64,000 nt of DNA from JAAYCI01 sp031549285 (GCA_031549285.1 JAVBPZ010000004.1:1-64000); one strand, 5' to 3'; positions 41,732 to 51,130 are shown, numbered from the stretch's first letter. The notes: generated by a model from the sequence alone, not told the origin. Program-made: numbers and translations.

Positions 41732-41864
41732 GGTGCGTTGTCTGACAGGTGTGCAGTCCCGCGAAAGGCGCCCGCGCCGCTGCCATTTTCATGACGCGGG
41801 TTACGCAGGCAAAGCCCAGGAAGGCACAAACCGTCCTCTCCCCATTGAAATACTGAAAACGTAA

Positions 41865-42305
41865 TTACCCCTTATCACCCGTTGCGTCGGTATCATTCAC
41901 GTCTGCCGGGGTTGCGGAACCGGTGCCTGGCTGTGGGTTTTGCTGCGCCTCCAGCTCCCGGATGCGTTTTTCCAGCAGGGCCTGTGTTTGCGCCAGGCGG
42001 TTTATCTTGGTCGCAAAACCGGTGACGATGATGGACAGGCTGAGCAATAGCAGCAGCACAAACACGAACAACAGCGAAAACACCAGATTGACCGGCATTT
42101 CTATTTTGAAAATATCGCGCAGAACCGCCACAATGTACGGGAAAACCGCGAACAAAATGAGCACCACGGCCGATGCCAGCCAGATGATGGAATATTGTAC
42201 GTTCAGCTTGCGTTTTTTTAGAAGGAAGAAAATGAGCCCCAGATACAGCAGCGCCCCAACAATGAGAAAAATGCGCAGCCCCAGGGGAATGGTCAGTGTC
42301 AGCAT
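41865..42305 (-). CDS. DUF2304 membrane protein
   Basis: 146 aa from ATG 42305 (GGAGG upstream). Three hydrophobic helices (IFLIVGALLYLGLIFFLL; IIWLASAVVLILFAVFPYIV; LLFVFVLLLLLSLSIIV) and a coiled coil, KINRLAQTQALLEKRIRELE. DUF2304 proteins accompany polyprenyl-phosphate glycosyltransferases; the start overlaps the GT2 gene by seven bases, so they probably act together on a lipid-linked sugar. Confidence 0.85.
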   Translation of the reverse strand: MLTLTIPLGLRIFLIVGALLYLGLIFFLLKKRKLNVQYSIIWLASAVVLILFAVFPYIVAVLRDIFKIEMPVNLVFSLLFVFVLLLLLSLSIIVTGFATKINRLAQTQALLEKRIRELEAQQNPQPGTGSATPADVNDTDATGDKG

Positions 42306-43027
42306 GGGGTACCTCCGTTGGTGTCGCGCTTTTTCCGTGTGAGGATAATGCGGTAAACGATAAGCGATATACCGACCTTTATCATAAAGTAAACGCCCGT
42401 AAGGGCCGAGATGGAGCTGGTGCCGCCCTTGCGTTCCTCCATCACCACCGGTACCTCGCACACGGTATACCCACTGGTTACCGCGGAAATAATCGCTTCT
42501 GGCTCGGGGTAATCCTGCGCGTAATTCCGGGCGAAAAAGGCGATCAGGCCGCGATTGCAGGCGCGGTAGCCGCTGGTGACATCCCTCACTTTGGCGCCGG
42601 TTAGCAGGCGGATGAGCCAGCTGAGCAGCCGGATGCCCGCACGGCGGGCGGCGCTGGTTTGAAAGCCTTCTTTGTTGATGAACCGACTGCCGATGGACAT
42701 ATCTGCGGCCCCGGCGGCGACCGGCGCGATGACGGTGGCCAGATCCGCGGGGTTGTGCTGGCCGTCGCCGTCCATCTGCACCGCAATGTCATAGCCATTT
42801 TCCAGCGCGTACAGGTAGCCGCTTTGTACGCCGCCGCCAATGCCCAGGTTTACCGGCAAAGAGAGATAATTGTACCCGCCGGCGCGCAGGATTTCCTCGC
42901 TGCAGTCGGTGGAGCAGTCGTTCACCACCAGGTAATCCGCCGCGGGGTAGGCGGCGTTCAGTTGGCGAATGACCTCGGCAATATTCTCTTGTTCATTAAA
43001 ACAGGGGATGATGACCAGCGTTTTCAT
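42299..43027 (-). CDS. Glycosyltransferase family 2 (polyprenyl-phosphate type)
   Basis: 242 aa from ATG 43027 (GAGGAA upstream). GT-A fold: VIIPCFNEQENI, VNDCSTD, the metal-binding QMDGDGQHNP and GSRFINKEGF segments, as in dolichyl/undecaprenyl-phosphate sugar transferases. A C-terminal hydrophobic helix (VYFMIKVGISLIVYRIIL). Substrate unknown. Confidence 0.88.
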   Translation of the reverse strand: MKTLVIIPCFNEQENIAEVIRQLNAAYPAADYLVVNDCSTDCSEEILRAGGYNYLSLPVNLGIGGGVQSGYLYALENGYDIAVQMDGDGQHNPADLATVIAPVAAGAADMSIGSRFINKEGFQTSAARRAGIRLLSWLIRLLTGAKVRDVTSGYRACNRGLIAFFARNYAQDYPEPEAIISAVTSGYTVCEVPVVMEERKGGTSSISALTGVYFMIKVGISLIVYRIILTRKKRDTNGGTPC

Positions 43028-43102
43028 GCGGTTCCTCGCTTTGGGAAGTTTCAATAGGGAAAAATGGGAATGCCGTGAGCTAGTATTGTTGTGATGAGAT
43101 GC

Positions 43103-44422
43103 CTATTCCTGGCCAGAGGGCAGAATGAAGCGCCGCAGTTCGGCCAGCAGCATGTCCCGCCGATAGTTTTCCTCATAAAACAGGCGGCCTGCGGCGCCCA
43201 TGGTGGCACGTTGTACGACGGGCATACTCTGCAGCGCCAAAATATTGTCCGCCAGGCCCCGGGCGTTCCCCGCGGGGGAAACCAGCGCCGCGCCAGACGC
43301 CTGCGGTACGCGGGATGCCTCGCCGTCTGCCGCCACCAGCATGGGGCGCCCGGCGGCAAAATAACTGGTGATTTTGGCGGGGACGGTCAGGCCCAGGTCT
43401 TCGCTTTTGGCCAGGCCCGCGAACAGGGCGTCGGCAAAACCGGTCCAGCGGGGAATATCCTGCGCGGGCTGGGGCCCGCAAAACACAAACGCGTCAGCAA
43501 GGCCCGCGGCACAAATTTTTTCCTCCAGCGCCTCGCGGCTCATGCCGTCCCCCACGATCAGGCAGCGCACATTGTCAGCGCCGTCGGCGCGCACCAGGCG
43601 CATGGCCTCCACCAAATTTTCCAGGTCCTGGGCGGGGCTGAGGTTTCCCGCGAACAGGATGTTGAAGCTGCCCGGGAACCGCGCGGCCAGCTGTTCATCG
43701 CAGATATCCTGGGCATAAAAGTCCTCACAGTATTGCGGGATGACAGTGATATCCGGTGGGTGTTTCGCACGCGCGGTTACCTCATGCAGCCTTTCCGCCA
43801 GCGCATCGCTCATGGCAATCAGGCGGGCGCTGCGGCGGTAGTGCCAATCGGATATTTTTTGTGCCAAACCGCGCAAAAAACGGTTTTTCACCGGCAACAC
43901 CGAGTACAGGTTTTCCGGCCACAGGTCCAGCACATAGGTGATCAGCGGTACGCGGTGGGTTTTGGCGTATACAATGGCGGGGAACATCATCAGCACCGGG
44001 CTGGTTTCATAGCAAAACACAGCGTCATATTTGCGGCCGGCCAGGCGGGGCAGGTTAAACAGCGCAAAAAAAGGAAAGGAAACATAGTTCAAAAAAATGC
44101 GCAGGCTGCTGTTGCCTTTGCGGCGAATTTCCCCGGCGCGGAACAGGGTGGCGCCGGCATAGGTTTCGCGGCGGGGCCCGGTATAGCGGTAACCATCGAA
44201 CCACTCACCCTTGGGATAGTTTGGCAGGCCGCACAGCACATCCACCTCTATGCCGTCGTTTACAAAGCCGGCGGCAATGTCGCTGATGCGAAAATTTTCC
44301 GGCCAAAAGTGCTGGCTGACAATGAGCAGGCGGGGCTTTTTGGCGGGGGCAGACGGGGCTTGCCCGCCGGGGGAAGGCGTGCCGCCGGATGGCGCGGGGT
44401 TTGCGTGTGGGTCTGTCAGCAT
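43103..44422 (-). CDS. WbuB-like glycosyltransferase family 4 (probable L-fucosaminyltransferase)
   Basis: 439 aa from ATG 44422 (AAAGGAG upstream). RLLIVSQHFWPENFRISDIA, GLPNYPKG, LDLWPENL and the C-terminal FAGNLSPAQDLENLVEA, GDGMSREALE, LGLTVPAKITSYFAAGRPML are typical of WbuB. In other bacteria this enzyme transfers N-acetyl-L-fucosamine made by FnlABC, whose genes lie immediately upstream. Pro/Ala/Gly-rich low-complexity N-terminus. Confidence 0.85.
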   Translation of the reverse strand: MLTDPHANPAPSGGTPSPGGQAPSAPAKKPRLLIVSQHFWPENFRISDIAAGFVNDGIEVDVLCGLPNYPKGEWFDGYRYTGPRRETYAGATLFRAGEIRRKGNSSLRIFLNYVSFPFFALFNLPRLAGRKYDAVFCYETSPVLMMFPAIVYAKTHRVPLITYVLDLWPENLYSVLPVKNRFLRGLAQKISDWHYRRSARLIAMSDALAERLHEVTARAKHPPDITVIPQYCEDFYAQDICDEQLAARFPGSFNILFAGNLSPAQDLENLVEAMRLVRADGADNVRCLIVGDGMSREALEEKICAAGLADAFVFCGPQPAQDIPRWTGFADALFAGLAKSEDLGLTVPAKITSYFAAGRPMLVAADGEASRVPQASGAALVSPAGNARGLADNILALQSMPVVQRATMGAAGRLFYEENYRRDMLLAELRRFILPSGQE

Positions 44423-44569
44423 TTGGCGGGTACTCCTTTGGCGGATGGAATCGGGGCGCAGGGATGTTGCCGGACGAAAAGCCACAAGCAAATCACAAGC
44501 GAATAAGGGTAAAAAAATATGGTTGGAAAGGGCGGCACCGGCGCAATGGGCATGGCTGCTGGTTGCCGG

Positions 44570-45694
44570 TCACTTCAGCCACACCGTTTCATCCACTATT
44601 TTGGCGTAGCTTTGGATGACCTTTATGACCTTTGCCGACACATTTTTGTCCTGATAATCGTCCGGCAGAGGGGCGTGCTCCCCGGCCTCGTGCATGGACA
44701 CCGCCAGCTGCATGGCCTGTTCCACCTCATCACCGGTAATGCCGCCGATGACGATGCTGCCTTTGTCCAGCACCTCCGGCCGCTCGGTAGAGGTGCGAAT
44801 GAGCACCGCAGCAAAGCCCAGCAGCGCGCTTTCCTCGCTTAAGGTACCGGAATCGCTGAGGACGCAGTGCGCGTTTTGCTGCAGCTTGTTGTAGTCCAAA
44901 AAGCCAAAGGGTTCCAGGCTTTGCACCAGCGGGTGGAACACGAACCCGCGCTTTTCAATGGTCTTTTTGCTGCGGGGATGGGTGGAATAAATAACCGGCA
45001 TACCGTAGTTTTCGGCAATGCGGTTTACGGCGGACATCAGGCTGAGGAAGTTTTCCTCGTTGTCGATGTTTTCCTCCCGGTGGGCGGACAACAGAAAATA
45101 CCGCCCGGGAACCAGCGAAAGCCGTTCCAACACATCACTGGCGGCAATCTCCGCCTGGTGCGCGGCCAGCACCTCCGGCATGGGGCTGCCGGTGACAAAA
45201 ATGGTCTTGCCGTCTATGCCTTCATTCAGCAGATAGCGGCGGGAATGCTCGGTGTACGGCAGGTTGATATCGCTGATATGATCCACTATTTTGCGGTTGA
45301 TCATTTCCGGCACGTTCCAGTCCCAGCAGCGGTTGCCCGCCTCCATGTGGAAGATGGGAATTTTCAGACGTTTCGCCGGAATGGCGGCCAGGGCGCTGTT
45401 GGTATCGCCCAGCACCAGCAGGGCGTCCGGCATGAACGCCGCCAGCGACGCATAGCTTTTGGCAATGATGGCCCCCATGGTTTCGCCCAGGTTTTCCCCC
45501 GCGGCGGAAAGGTACTCGTCCGGTTCCCGCAGGCCCAGGTCGCGGAAAAAGATACCGTTCAGTGTGTAGTCATAGTTTTGGCCGGTGTGCACCAGGCGGT
45601 GGTCAAAATACTTGTCGGCACACTTGATGACCTCCGACAGGCGGATAACTTCCGGCCGGGTGCCCACGATGGTCATGAGTTTCAGTTTGCGCAT
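44570..45694 (-). CDS. fnlC: UDP-sugar C2 epimerase (FnlC/CapG, WecB family)
   Basis: 374 aa, full length for the family, from ATG 45694. TIVGTRPEVIRL, VLGDTNSALA, FHMEAGNRCWDWNVPEMINR, SAHREENIDN and SDSGTLSEESALLG are non-hydrolysing 2-epimerase motifs. The neighbours indicate the FnlC role, conversion of the UDP-6-deoxy-L-talosamine intermediate to UDP-N-acetyl-L-fucosamine, rather than plain UDP-GlcNAc epimerisation. Confidence 0.9.
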   Translation of the reverse strand: MRKLKLMTIVGTRPEVIRLSEVIKCADKYFDHRLVHTGQNYDYTLNGIFFRDLGLREPDEYLSAAGENLGETMGAIIAKSYASLAAFMPDALLVLGDTNSALAAIPAKRLKIPIFHMEAGNRCWDWNVPEMINRKIVDHISDINLPYTEHSRRYLLNEGIDGKTIFVTGSPMPEVLAAHQAEIAASDVLERLSLVPGRYFLLSAHREENIDNEENFLSLMSAVNRIAENYGMPVIYSTHPRSKKTIEKRGFVFHPLVQSLEPFGFLDYNKLQQNAHCVLSDSGTLSEESALLGFAAVLIRTSTERPEVLDKGSIVIGGITGDEVEQAMQLAVSMHEAGEHAPLPDDYQDKNVSAKVIKVIQSYAKIVDETVWLK

Positions 45695-45823
45695 ACATTC
45701 ACCGCCGTTACAATAGTATAGAACAGGTAGTCCACAGGGCCGGGTGGTGCACAGCAAGCTGTGCTATGCCGGCCAAGGTTTCGATTTCGCGGCCAGGAAA
45801 GCCCGGGCAACGGGACAAAAGGC

Positions 45824-46951
45824 TCACACTTCCTCGAAGTAGGTATCCGGCCGGTTTTGGTCAAAGGATTCGCTGGCCCACATCACGGTAATCAAATCTC
45901 CGTTGCCCACATTTTCTATATTGTGGGTGGTGCCGGTGGGAATATCCACCACCTCTGGCTTTGCGCCGGATACCCGGTACTCCACCACCGTTTCGCTCAT
46001 CAGCTGCCGGAACCGGATGACCGCCTCGCCCTGTACCACCAGGAACTTTTCGTTTTTGGTGTCGTGCCAGTGGTTGCCTTTCACCACGCCGGGCTTTGCC
46101 ACATTGATGGAAACCTGGCCGTGGTTTTGGGTGCGGATAAACTCCGTGAAGCTGCCGCGTTCGTCCACATGGGACACCAGCGGGTAGGACAGTTCGTTCT
46201 CCGGCAGGAAGGAAAGGTAGGTAGCGTACAGTTTGCGGGTGCACTCGTCGCCCATGTCCGGCACGGCCAGGCTTTCGCGGCTGTGGCGAAAGCTGTGTAT
46301 AATGCCGGCCAGCCAGCCCAGCGTTACTTCATAGGTGGGCTCTATGCCCAGCGTGCCGCCGGCCCCGGTGCTTTTTTGCTGTCCATTCATCGCCGACAGG
46401 AAGCTTTCCACCACGTCGTCTATGTAGCACAGCGGCAGCGAAAAACCGGGATCCCGCACTTCAATGGGCTTGTCCCGGGCGATGTTGTGGCAAAAGGTGG
46501 CCACCACGCTGTTGTAGTCCGGGCGGCTCCATTTTCCAAAGACCCCCGGTAGCCGGTACAGGTAGGTTTTAGCGCCTGTTTCAGCGGCATAGGCGGCCAG
46601 GTTTGCCTCTGCGGCTTCTTTGCTTTTGGCATAGTCGGTGCCGTTGCCGGCCTGCGCGGAGGAGGACAGCAGTACCGGCGTTGCGTTCCCGGTCTCTTTC
46701 AAAAGGGATAAAAGGCGGCCGGTTAAATCCGTGTTGCCGGTGTAAAAGTCATCGGTTTTTTTTGGGCGGTTCACCCCGGCCAGGTGGAACACAAACGCCG
46801 CTTGCCGGGCGTAATCTTCCAGCGTTCCCTCGGGGGAGGCAACGTCGAATAAAAGCAGGTGTTCATATCCCTCGGCCCGCAGGCGGGCGGCCAGGTTTTT
46901 CCCCATAAAGCCGGCACTGCCGGTGATAAGCAGCGGGGCCGCCTTGTCCAT
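45824..46951 (-). CDS. fnlB: UDP-4-keto-sugar reductase (FnlB/CapF) with C-terminal cupin
   Basis: 375 aa from ATG 46951. N-terminal NAD(P)-binding SDR domain (ITGSAGFMGKNLAARL; SSSAQAGNGTDYAKSK with YxxxK) and a C-terminal cupin (VVKGNHWHDTKNEKFLVVQG with metal-binding His/Glu; IPTGTTHNIENVG). This two-domain layout is specific to CapF/WbjC/FnlB. Second step toward UDP-L-FucNAc. Confidence 0.92.
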   Translation of the reverse strand: MDKAAPLLITGSAGFMGKNLAARLRAEGYEHLLLFDVASPEGTLEDYARQAAFVFHLAGVNRPKKTDDFYTGNTDLTGRLLSLLKETGNATPVLLSSSAQAGNGTDYAKSKEAAEANLAAYAAETGAKTYLYRLPGVFGKWSRPDYNSVVATFCHNIARDKPIEVRDPGFSLPLCYIDDVVESFLSAMNGQQKSTGAGGTLGIEPTYEVTLGWLAGIIHSFRHSRESLAVPDMGDECTRKLYATYLSFLPENELSYPLVSHVDERGSFTEFIRTQNHGQVSINVAKPGVVKGNHWHDTKNEKFLVVQGEAVIRFRQLMSETVVEYRVSGAKPEVVDIPTGTTHNIENVGNGDLITVMWASESFDQNRPDTYFEEV

Positions 46952-46964
46952 GCAGGAAAAGCCC

Positions 46965-47984
46965 TCAAAGTTTTCCAACTGCCTCCAGCTCCTTTCGCAC
47001 ATACTCTAGCCCGCGCAGCTTTTCCACTACCTGTGGCAGCGTAAGGCGGCGGGTGTTGTGGCTGGTGTACGGTTCGGGATCTATGGTTTGGGAAAGGCCT
47101 TCCACAAAATATTTGTCATAGTTCAAATCGCGGTTGTCGGCGGGCACGCGGAAGTATTCCCCCAGGTCCTCGCTGTGGATTCTTTCTTCGCTGGTCAGCA
47201 GTGTTTCATACAGCTTTTCGCCGTGACGCGAACCAATGACCCGCACGCCGGTTTCCCCAAACAGGCTTTGCACTGCCGCGGCCAGGTCGGAAATAGTGGA
47301 GGCGGGGCTTTTTTGCACGAACAAATCGCCCGGGCGGGCGTTTTCAAAGGCAAACACCACCAGCGCCACCGCCTCGTCCAGGCTCATGAGGTAGCGGGTC
47401 ATGTCCGGGTTGGTGATGGTGATGGGCTTGCCGGCGCGAATCTGGTCTATGAACAGCGGAATAACACTGCCGCGGCTGGCCATAACGTTGCCGTAGCGGG
47501 TGCAGCAGATGACGGTGTTTTTGGCATCGCGCGCGCGCGCACCTACCACCTTTTCCATCATCGCCTTGGAAACACCCATGGCGTTGATAGGATAGGCGGC
47601 CTTGTCGGTGGACAGGCATACTACCTTTTCCACACCGGCAGCCGAGGCTGCCGCCAGCACGTTGTCGGTGCCGATGATGTTGGTGCGTACCGCCTCCATG
47701 GGAAAAAACTCACAGCTGGGCACCTGTTTCAGCGCCGCGGCGTGAAAGATATAGTCTACGCCCTGTACCGCGCCGGCCACGCTGTCCGGGTTGCGCACGT
47801 CGCCTATATAAAAGGAAAGCTTGTCGCTGGCGTAGGCTTTCCGCATGTCGTCCTGCTTTTTTTCATCCCGGCTGAAAATGCGGATCTCGGCAATATCGGT
47901 ATGCAGGAAATGCTTCAGGACGGTGTTGCCAAAACTGCCGGTGCCGCCGGTAATCAGCAATGTTTTGCCGGAAAAAAGTGACAT
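46965..47984 (-). CDS. fnlA: UDP-GlcNAc 4,6-dehydratase/5-epimerase (FnlA/CapE)
   Basis: 339 aa from ATG 47984 (AGGGGG upstream). ITGGTGSFGNTVLKHFL, FHAAALKQVPSCEFFPMEA, STDKAAYPINAMGVSKAMME and TRYGNVMASRGSVIPLF are hallmark motifs of the PseB/CapE/FlaA1 group. First gene of the leftward operon; starts UDP-GlcNAc on the way to UDP-N-acetyl-L-fucosamine. FnlB follows after 13 bases. Confidence 0.93.
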   Translation of the reverse strand: MSLFSGKTLLITGGTGSFGNTVLKHFLHTDIAEIRIFSRDEKKQDDMRKAYASDKLSFYIGDVRNPDSVAGAVQGVDYIFHAAALKQVPSCEFFPMEAVRTNIIGTDNVLAAASAAGVEKVVCLSTDKAAYPINAMGVSKAMMEKVVGARARDAKNTVICCTRYGNVMASRGSVIPLFIDQIRAGKPITITNPDMTRYLMSLDEAVALVVFAFENARPGDLFVQKSPASTISDLAAAVQSLFGETGVRVIGSRHGEKLYETLLTSEERIHSEDLGEYFRVPADNRDLNYDKYFVEGLSQTIDPEPYTSHNTRRLTLPQVVEKLRGLEYVRKELEAVGKL

Positions 47985-48068
47985 GCCATAGCCCCCTAAA
48001 AATGCGCCCGGGTCGTGCGGACGCTGCGTGGCGGCCACGTTTTTCACGCAGACCGCAATAACAAAAAT

Positions 48069-48098
48069 AGTATAGCATATTGGCAGGTTTTTTTCCAA
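48069..48098 (-). promoter_or_regulatory. Promoter of the glycan operon
   Basis: On the complement TTGGAA (48093-48098), 18 bp, TATACT (48069-48074) with a TGC extension, about 85 bases before fnlA. Confidence 0.6.
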
Positions 48099-48208
48099 CC
48101 CTTTGGGAGCAGGCGCTTTGCCGCCGGGAGTAGGCCGGCTGGGGGCAGCACAGGAAGATACTGCGGGGCGGCACGGCAAAATCAATCCCGGAATTTTGGG
48201 CAAAACGT

Positions 48209-48330
48209 AAGCGAGAGCAATCCACAAAAATGGATCGCTCTCGCTTAAAGCATTTTCAGATTTGCAGACCCCCCCAGTACGGTCTGCAAACGTTTGGCAG
48301 GCTTGTAGGCCCCCCAGCACTGTCTGCAAG
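48209..48330. repeat. Cluster of inverted and direct repeats in an intergenic region
   Basis: A 16-bp stem with one mismatch (48209-48224/48231-48246, loop CAAAAA), then TTTGCAGACC (48261-48270) paired perfectly with GGTCTGCAAA (48281-48290), and a diverged second copy of this C6-containing unit 40 bp on (around 48301-48330). The remaining stretch to 48750, about 420 bases, shows no convincing gene; an 80-codon forward frame at 48422 lacks supporting features. Confidence 0.7.
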
Positions 48331-48750
48331 CACCGTTATTTTGATCTCTGTGTATATTTAACCACAGGGCAATCAAAATCCGGTCAAAAAAACGGGTTTT
48401 TTACCTGAAAATGAAAAGTTTTTGCCAAAAATCACGAAAAAGGTGTTGTTGGGGCAAAATCTTCTATACAAGATATCGGCAAAGGGCATCAAAACTTTAG
48501 CAAAAGCGGAAAATTTGTTGTGCATTTCGGTTTCCGTCAAAAGTGCGGTGCAAGAAAGAAAAAAGATGACCGCGATAGGAAAGGCAGTCATCTTTTGGCA
48601 GGTGTTTTGGAACATGGCGGCATACATGAGGCGGCACCGCCGATATGCCATGTGGGGGTAGGCTGGTTTCTTCTTTGTTGGCGGGCGAGGCGCGAGTCCA
48701 GGGCTTTGCCCCGGGGTATGAAACCCATTCATTCGCGGGCAACGGCTCGC

Positions 48751-50463
48751 CTACGCATACCGGAACGCCAGGTGTTTCGCGACCTCGCTGGTGCTGCCCA
48801 GCTGCAGGGTTTCATCCGCCAGCTGTTTACACTCGGCAAAGTTGCAGCTGTTCAAGATTTGCCGTGCGGCCAGAATGGTGCCGGGGTTCAGGGAAAAGCC
48901 GTCCAGCCCCAGCCCCAGCAGCAACGGCAGCGCCTGCTCCTGGCCGGGAGCCTCGCCGCACAGGTTGCAGGGGATGCCCTGTTTGTGGGCGGCCTCCACC
49001 GTCAGGTGGATAAGCCGCAGAATGGCCGGGTGGTACTGCTGGTATAAATAGGTCAGGTTGGGGTTGCCGCGGTCTACCGCCAGGGTGAACTGGATCAAAT
49101 CATTGATGCCGATGCTGAAAAAATCCACCCGGGTGGCAAAGACATCCGCCAGCAGCGCGGCGGTGGGAACCTCAATCAATATGCCCAGCGGCAGCTTTTC
49201 ATCAAAGGGAATGTTTTCGCGGCGCAGTTCCTTCTTTACATTTTCTACCGCGTGCAGCGCCTCGTCCAGCTCGTCCAGCGTGGACACCATGGGCAGCATG
49301 ATGCGCAGGTTGCCATATGCGCTGGCACGCAGCAGGGCGCGCAGCTGGGTGCGGAAAAAACTGGGCCGGCCCAGGCTCATGCGAATGCCCCGGCACCCCA
49401 TAACGGGGTTGTCCTCCTTGCGTGTTTTAAAGGTGGAGGAGGCGGCGGTGCCGCCGTCGTCAAAGGTGCGCACCGTAACGGCTTTGCCGGCAATTTTTTC
49501 CAGCGCCGCCTTGTATGCGCGGAACTGGTCTTCCTCGCTGGGCGGCTGCTGGCCTTTTATCATCATCAGCTCGGTACGGAACAGGCCCACCGACTCGGCG
49601 TCCGCTGCCAGCACGGCGTCCATGTCGTCCAGCTGGCCTATGTTGGCGGACAGTTCGATGCGGCGGCCGTCGGTGCTGATGGTGGGCAGCCCGCGGAAGG
49701 TCTGCGCTTGGGCGCGCACATCGGCCAGGGTTTCCGTGCGATGCTGCAGTTCCGATATTTCATCCTCGTCCGGCGACATCCACACCTCGCCGCTGTCGCC
49801 ATCCAGCGCAATCAGCTCGCCGTCGCCTATCTGCTCGGTGGCGCGGGCGGCGCCGGTGACCATGGGAATGCCCAGCGTGCGCGCCATGATGGCCGCGTGT
49901 GTGCTATAGCCGCCCACTTCGCAGATGATTCCCTCTAGGCGGCTGAGGTCAAACCCGGCCAGATCGCTGGGGGACAGCACATAGGCGACAATGATGGTGG
50001 GATGGTCCAGGTGTGAAGCATCCGCCGGGGAAACACCCATCATTTCCCGTAAGAGCTGGTCCCGCAGGTCGTATGCGTCGGCAGAGCGCTGGCGCAGATA
50101 GTCGTCATCCATGCCCAGGAACACGGTGGCCAAGTCGTTCAGCTTCACCGTGACGGCGTGCTCGGCCGAGTAGCGGTGCTCGGTAATCAGCATGCGGATG
50201 GGGGAGGCCAGACCTTCCTCGTCTTCCAGCATCATGCGGTAGGCATCAAAAATAAGGGCCTCGTCGTCGCCAAAATGGCGGGCCGTTTTTTCACGCAGTT
50301 CTTCTGTTTTGGACAAAAGCGCTTCCCGGGCCGCCTCGAACCGGCGGATTTCAAACTCTGGTGAAGCGGATTTGTGGGGGATGAAATCTGCCACAACCGG
50401 GTTGTGCCAGACCATGGCCTCAGCCAGGCCAATCCCCTTGGAAACTCCCATTCCCGTTAGCAT
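48751..50463 (-). CDS. ptsI: PTS enzyme I (PtsI), atypical
   Basis: 570 aa, the normal length, from ATG 50463 (AACGGAG upstream). N-terminal GMGVSKGIGLAEA, phospho-His region GGYSTHAAIMARTLGIPMV, PEP-binding SVGLFRTELMM, GINDLIQFTLAVDRGN and CGEAPGQEQALPLLLGLGLD are present. The usual RTLDIGGDK segment reads RTFDDGGTAASST, without the Lys. Enzyme I passes phosphate from PEP to HPr. No ptsH is adjacent. The altered loop may mark a regulatory or nitrogen-type paralogue. Confidence 0.88.
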   Translation of the reverse strand: MLTGMGVSKGIGLAEAMVWHNPVVADFIPHKSASPEFEIRRFEAAREALLSKTEELREKTARHFGDDEALIFDAYRMMLEDEEGLASPIRMLITEHRYSAEHAVTVKLNDLATVFLGMDDDYLRQRSADAYDLRDQLLREMMGVSPADASHLDHPTIIVAYVLSPSDLAGFDLSRLEGIICEVGGYSTHAAIMARTLGIPMVTGAARATEQIGDGELIALDGDSGEVWMSPDEDEISELQHRTETLADVRAQAQTFRGLPTISTDGRRIELSANIGQLDDMDAVLAADAESVGLFRTELMMIKGQQPPSEEDQFRAYKAALEKIAGKAVTVRTFDDGGTAASSTFKTRKEDNPVMGCRGIRMSLGRPSFFRTQLRALLRASAYGNLRIMLPMVSTLDELDEALHAVENVKKELRRENIPFDEKLPLGILIEVPTAALLADVFATRVDFFSIGINDLIQFTLAVDRGNPNLTYLYQQYHPAILRLIHLTVEAAHKQGIPCNLCGEAPGQEQALPLLLGLGLDGFSLNPGTILAARQILNSCNFAECKQLADETLQLGSTSEVAKHLAFRYA

Positions 50464-50582
50464 TGGGTACTCCGTTCCAGTGAAAATGGTATGTACCATA
50501 GCGCCGGCCGCAATAACGCATGGAACCGGACAAAACATTCTGAAAATAAGCGCGAAAAATGACACATTTGAAAAGCGGAGAT

Positions 50583-50611
50583 ATTGTAGCATATTGGGGC
50601 AGGTGTGGCAA
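50583..50611 (-). promoter_or_regulatory. Promoter of ptsI
   Basis: On the complement TTGCCA (50606-50611), 17 bp, TACAAT (50583-50588) with TGC extension, about 120 bases before the start. Confidence 0.65.
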
Positions 50612-50678
50612 CAGAAAAAATGCAAAGGCAGGCGAAAAATGCACAAAACGATGGTGGTAGAGAAAAAACCGGGCGGGT

Positions 50679-50707
50679 TTGACAAGCAATGCGGCGTGTG
50701 ATACGCT
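50679..50707 (+). promoter_or_regulatory. Promoter of the cobalamin-riboswitch transcript
   Basis: TTGACA (50679-50684), 17 bp, TACGCT (50702-50707), about 30 bases before the aptamer. Confidence 0.65.
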
Positions 50708-50737
50708 GAAACCGGTTCTAAAAAAGTGAATACTGTA

Positions 50738-50944
50738 CAGAAGGCAACCGGGAAAAGGAATGGGGTGAAAAGCCCCAACAGGGCCGCTGCTGTAAGAAAC
50801 CGTACGGGCGCTTTGGCGGGAAACTGCCAGCCACTGGGAAACCGGGAAGGTGCAAGCGCCCTTCATGTACCGGCAAATGCGTTTGCCGCCGCGTAAAGAA
50901 TGGTGCGCGGACAGGGTGCATGGGTTTTAAGTCAGAAAACTTGC
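50738..50944 (+). ncRNA. Cobalamin riboswitch aptamer
   Basis: Conserved elements in order: GGGAAAAGGAATGGGGTGAA, CCCCAACAGGGCCGCTGCTG, GCCACTGGGAAACCGGGAAG and the B12 box AAGTCAGAAAACTTGC (50929-50944). These match the adenosylcobalamin-class aptamer of Firmicutes. It lies upstream of a BtuF-like lipoprotein gene, with an expression platform of hairpins ending in a terminator. Confidence 0.93.
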
Positions 50945-51130
50945 TCGGAGGCTATAGGTAAGGGTTGATTGGTTTTGTTCGCCGTGTTCATCTGCGGCAA
51001 ACAGCATTTAATCAATCCTTGTCAGGATACGCCGTTTTGGCGTGTCCAGGCTTTTCTTCTTCGTGTCCAAAGAAGGCGCCGGGCTTTGCGAGAGATTTCG
51101 CAGTTTGCGATCCCTTTGCAGGGTGTTTGC

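Noticed and set aside
43091..44506. Long forward frame (471 codons) opposite the WbuB-like gene
   Set aside because: Antisense shadow; no RBS, no recognisable domain, and the complement encodes a complete GT4.
48422..48661. 80-codon forward frame in the gap between fnlA and ptsI
   Set aside because: No RBS, no domain, mixed composition; the interval looks non-coding.
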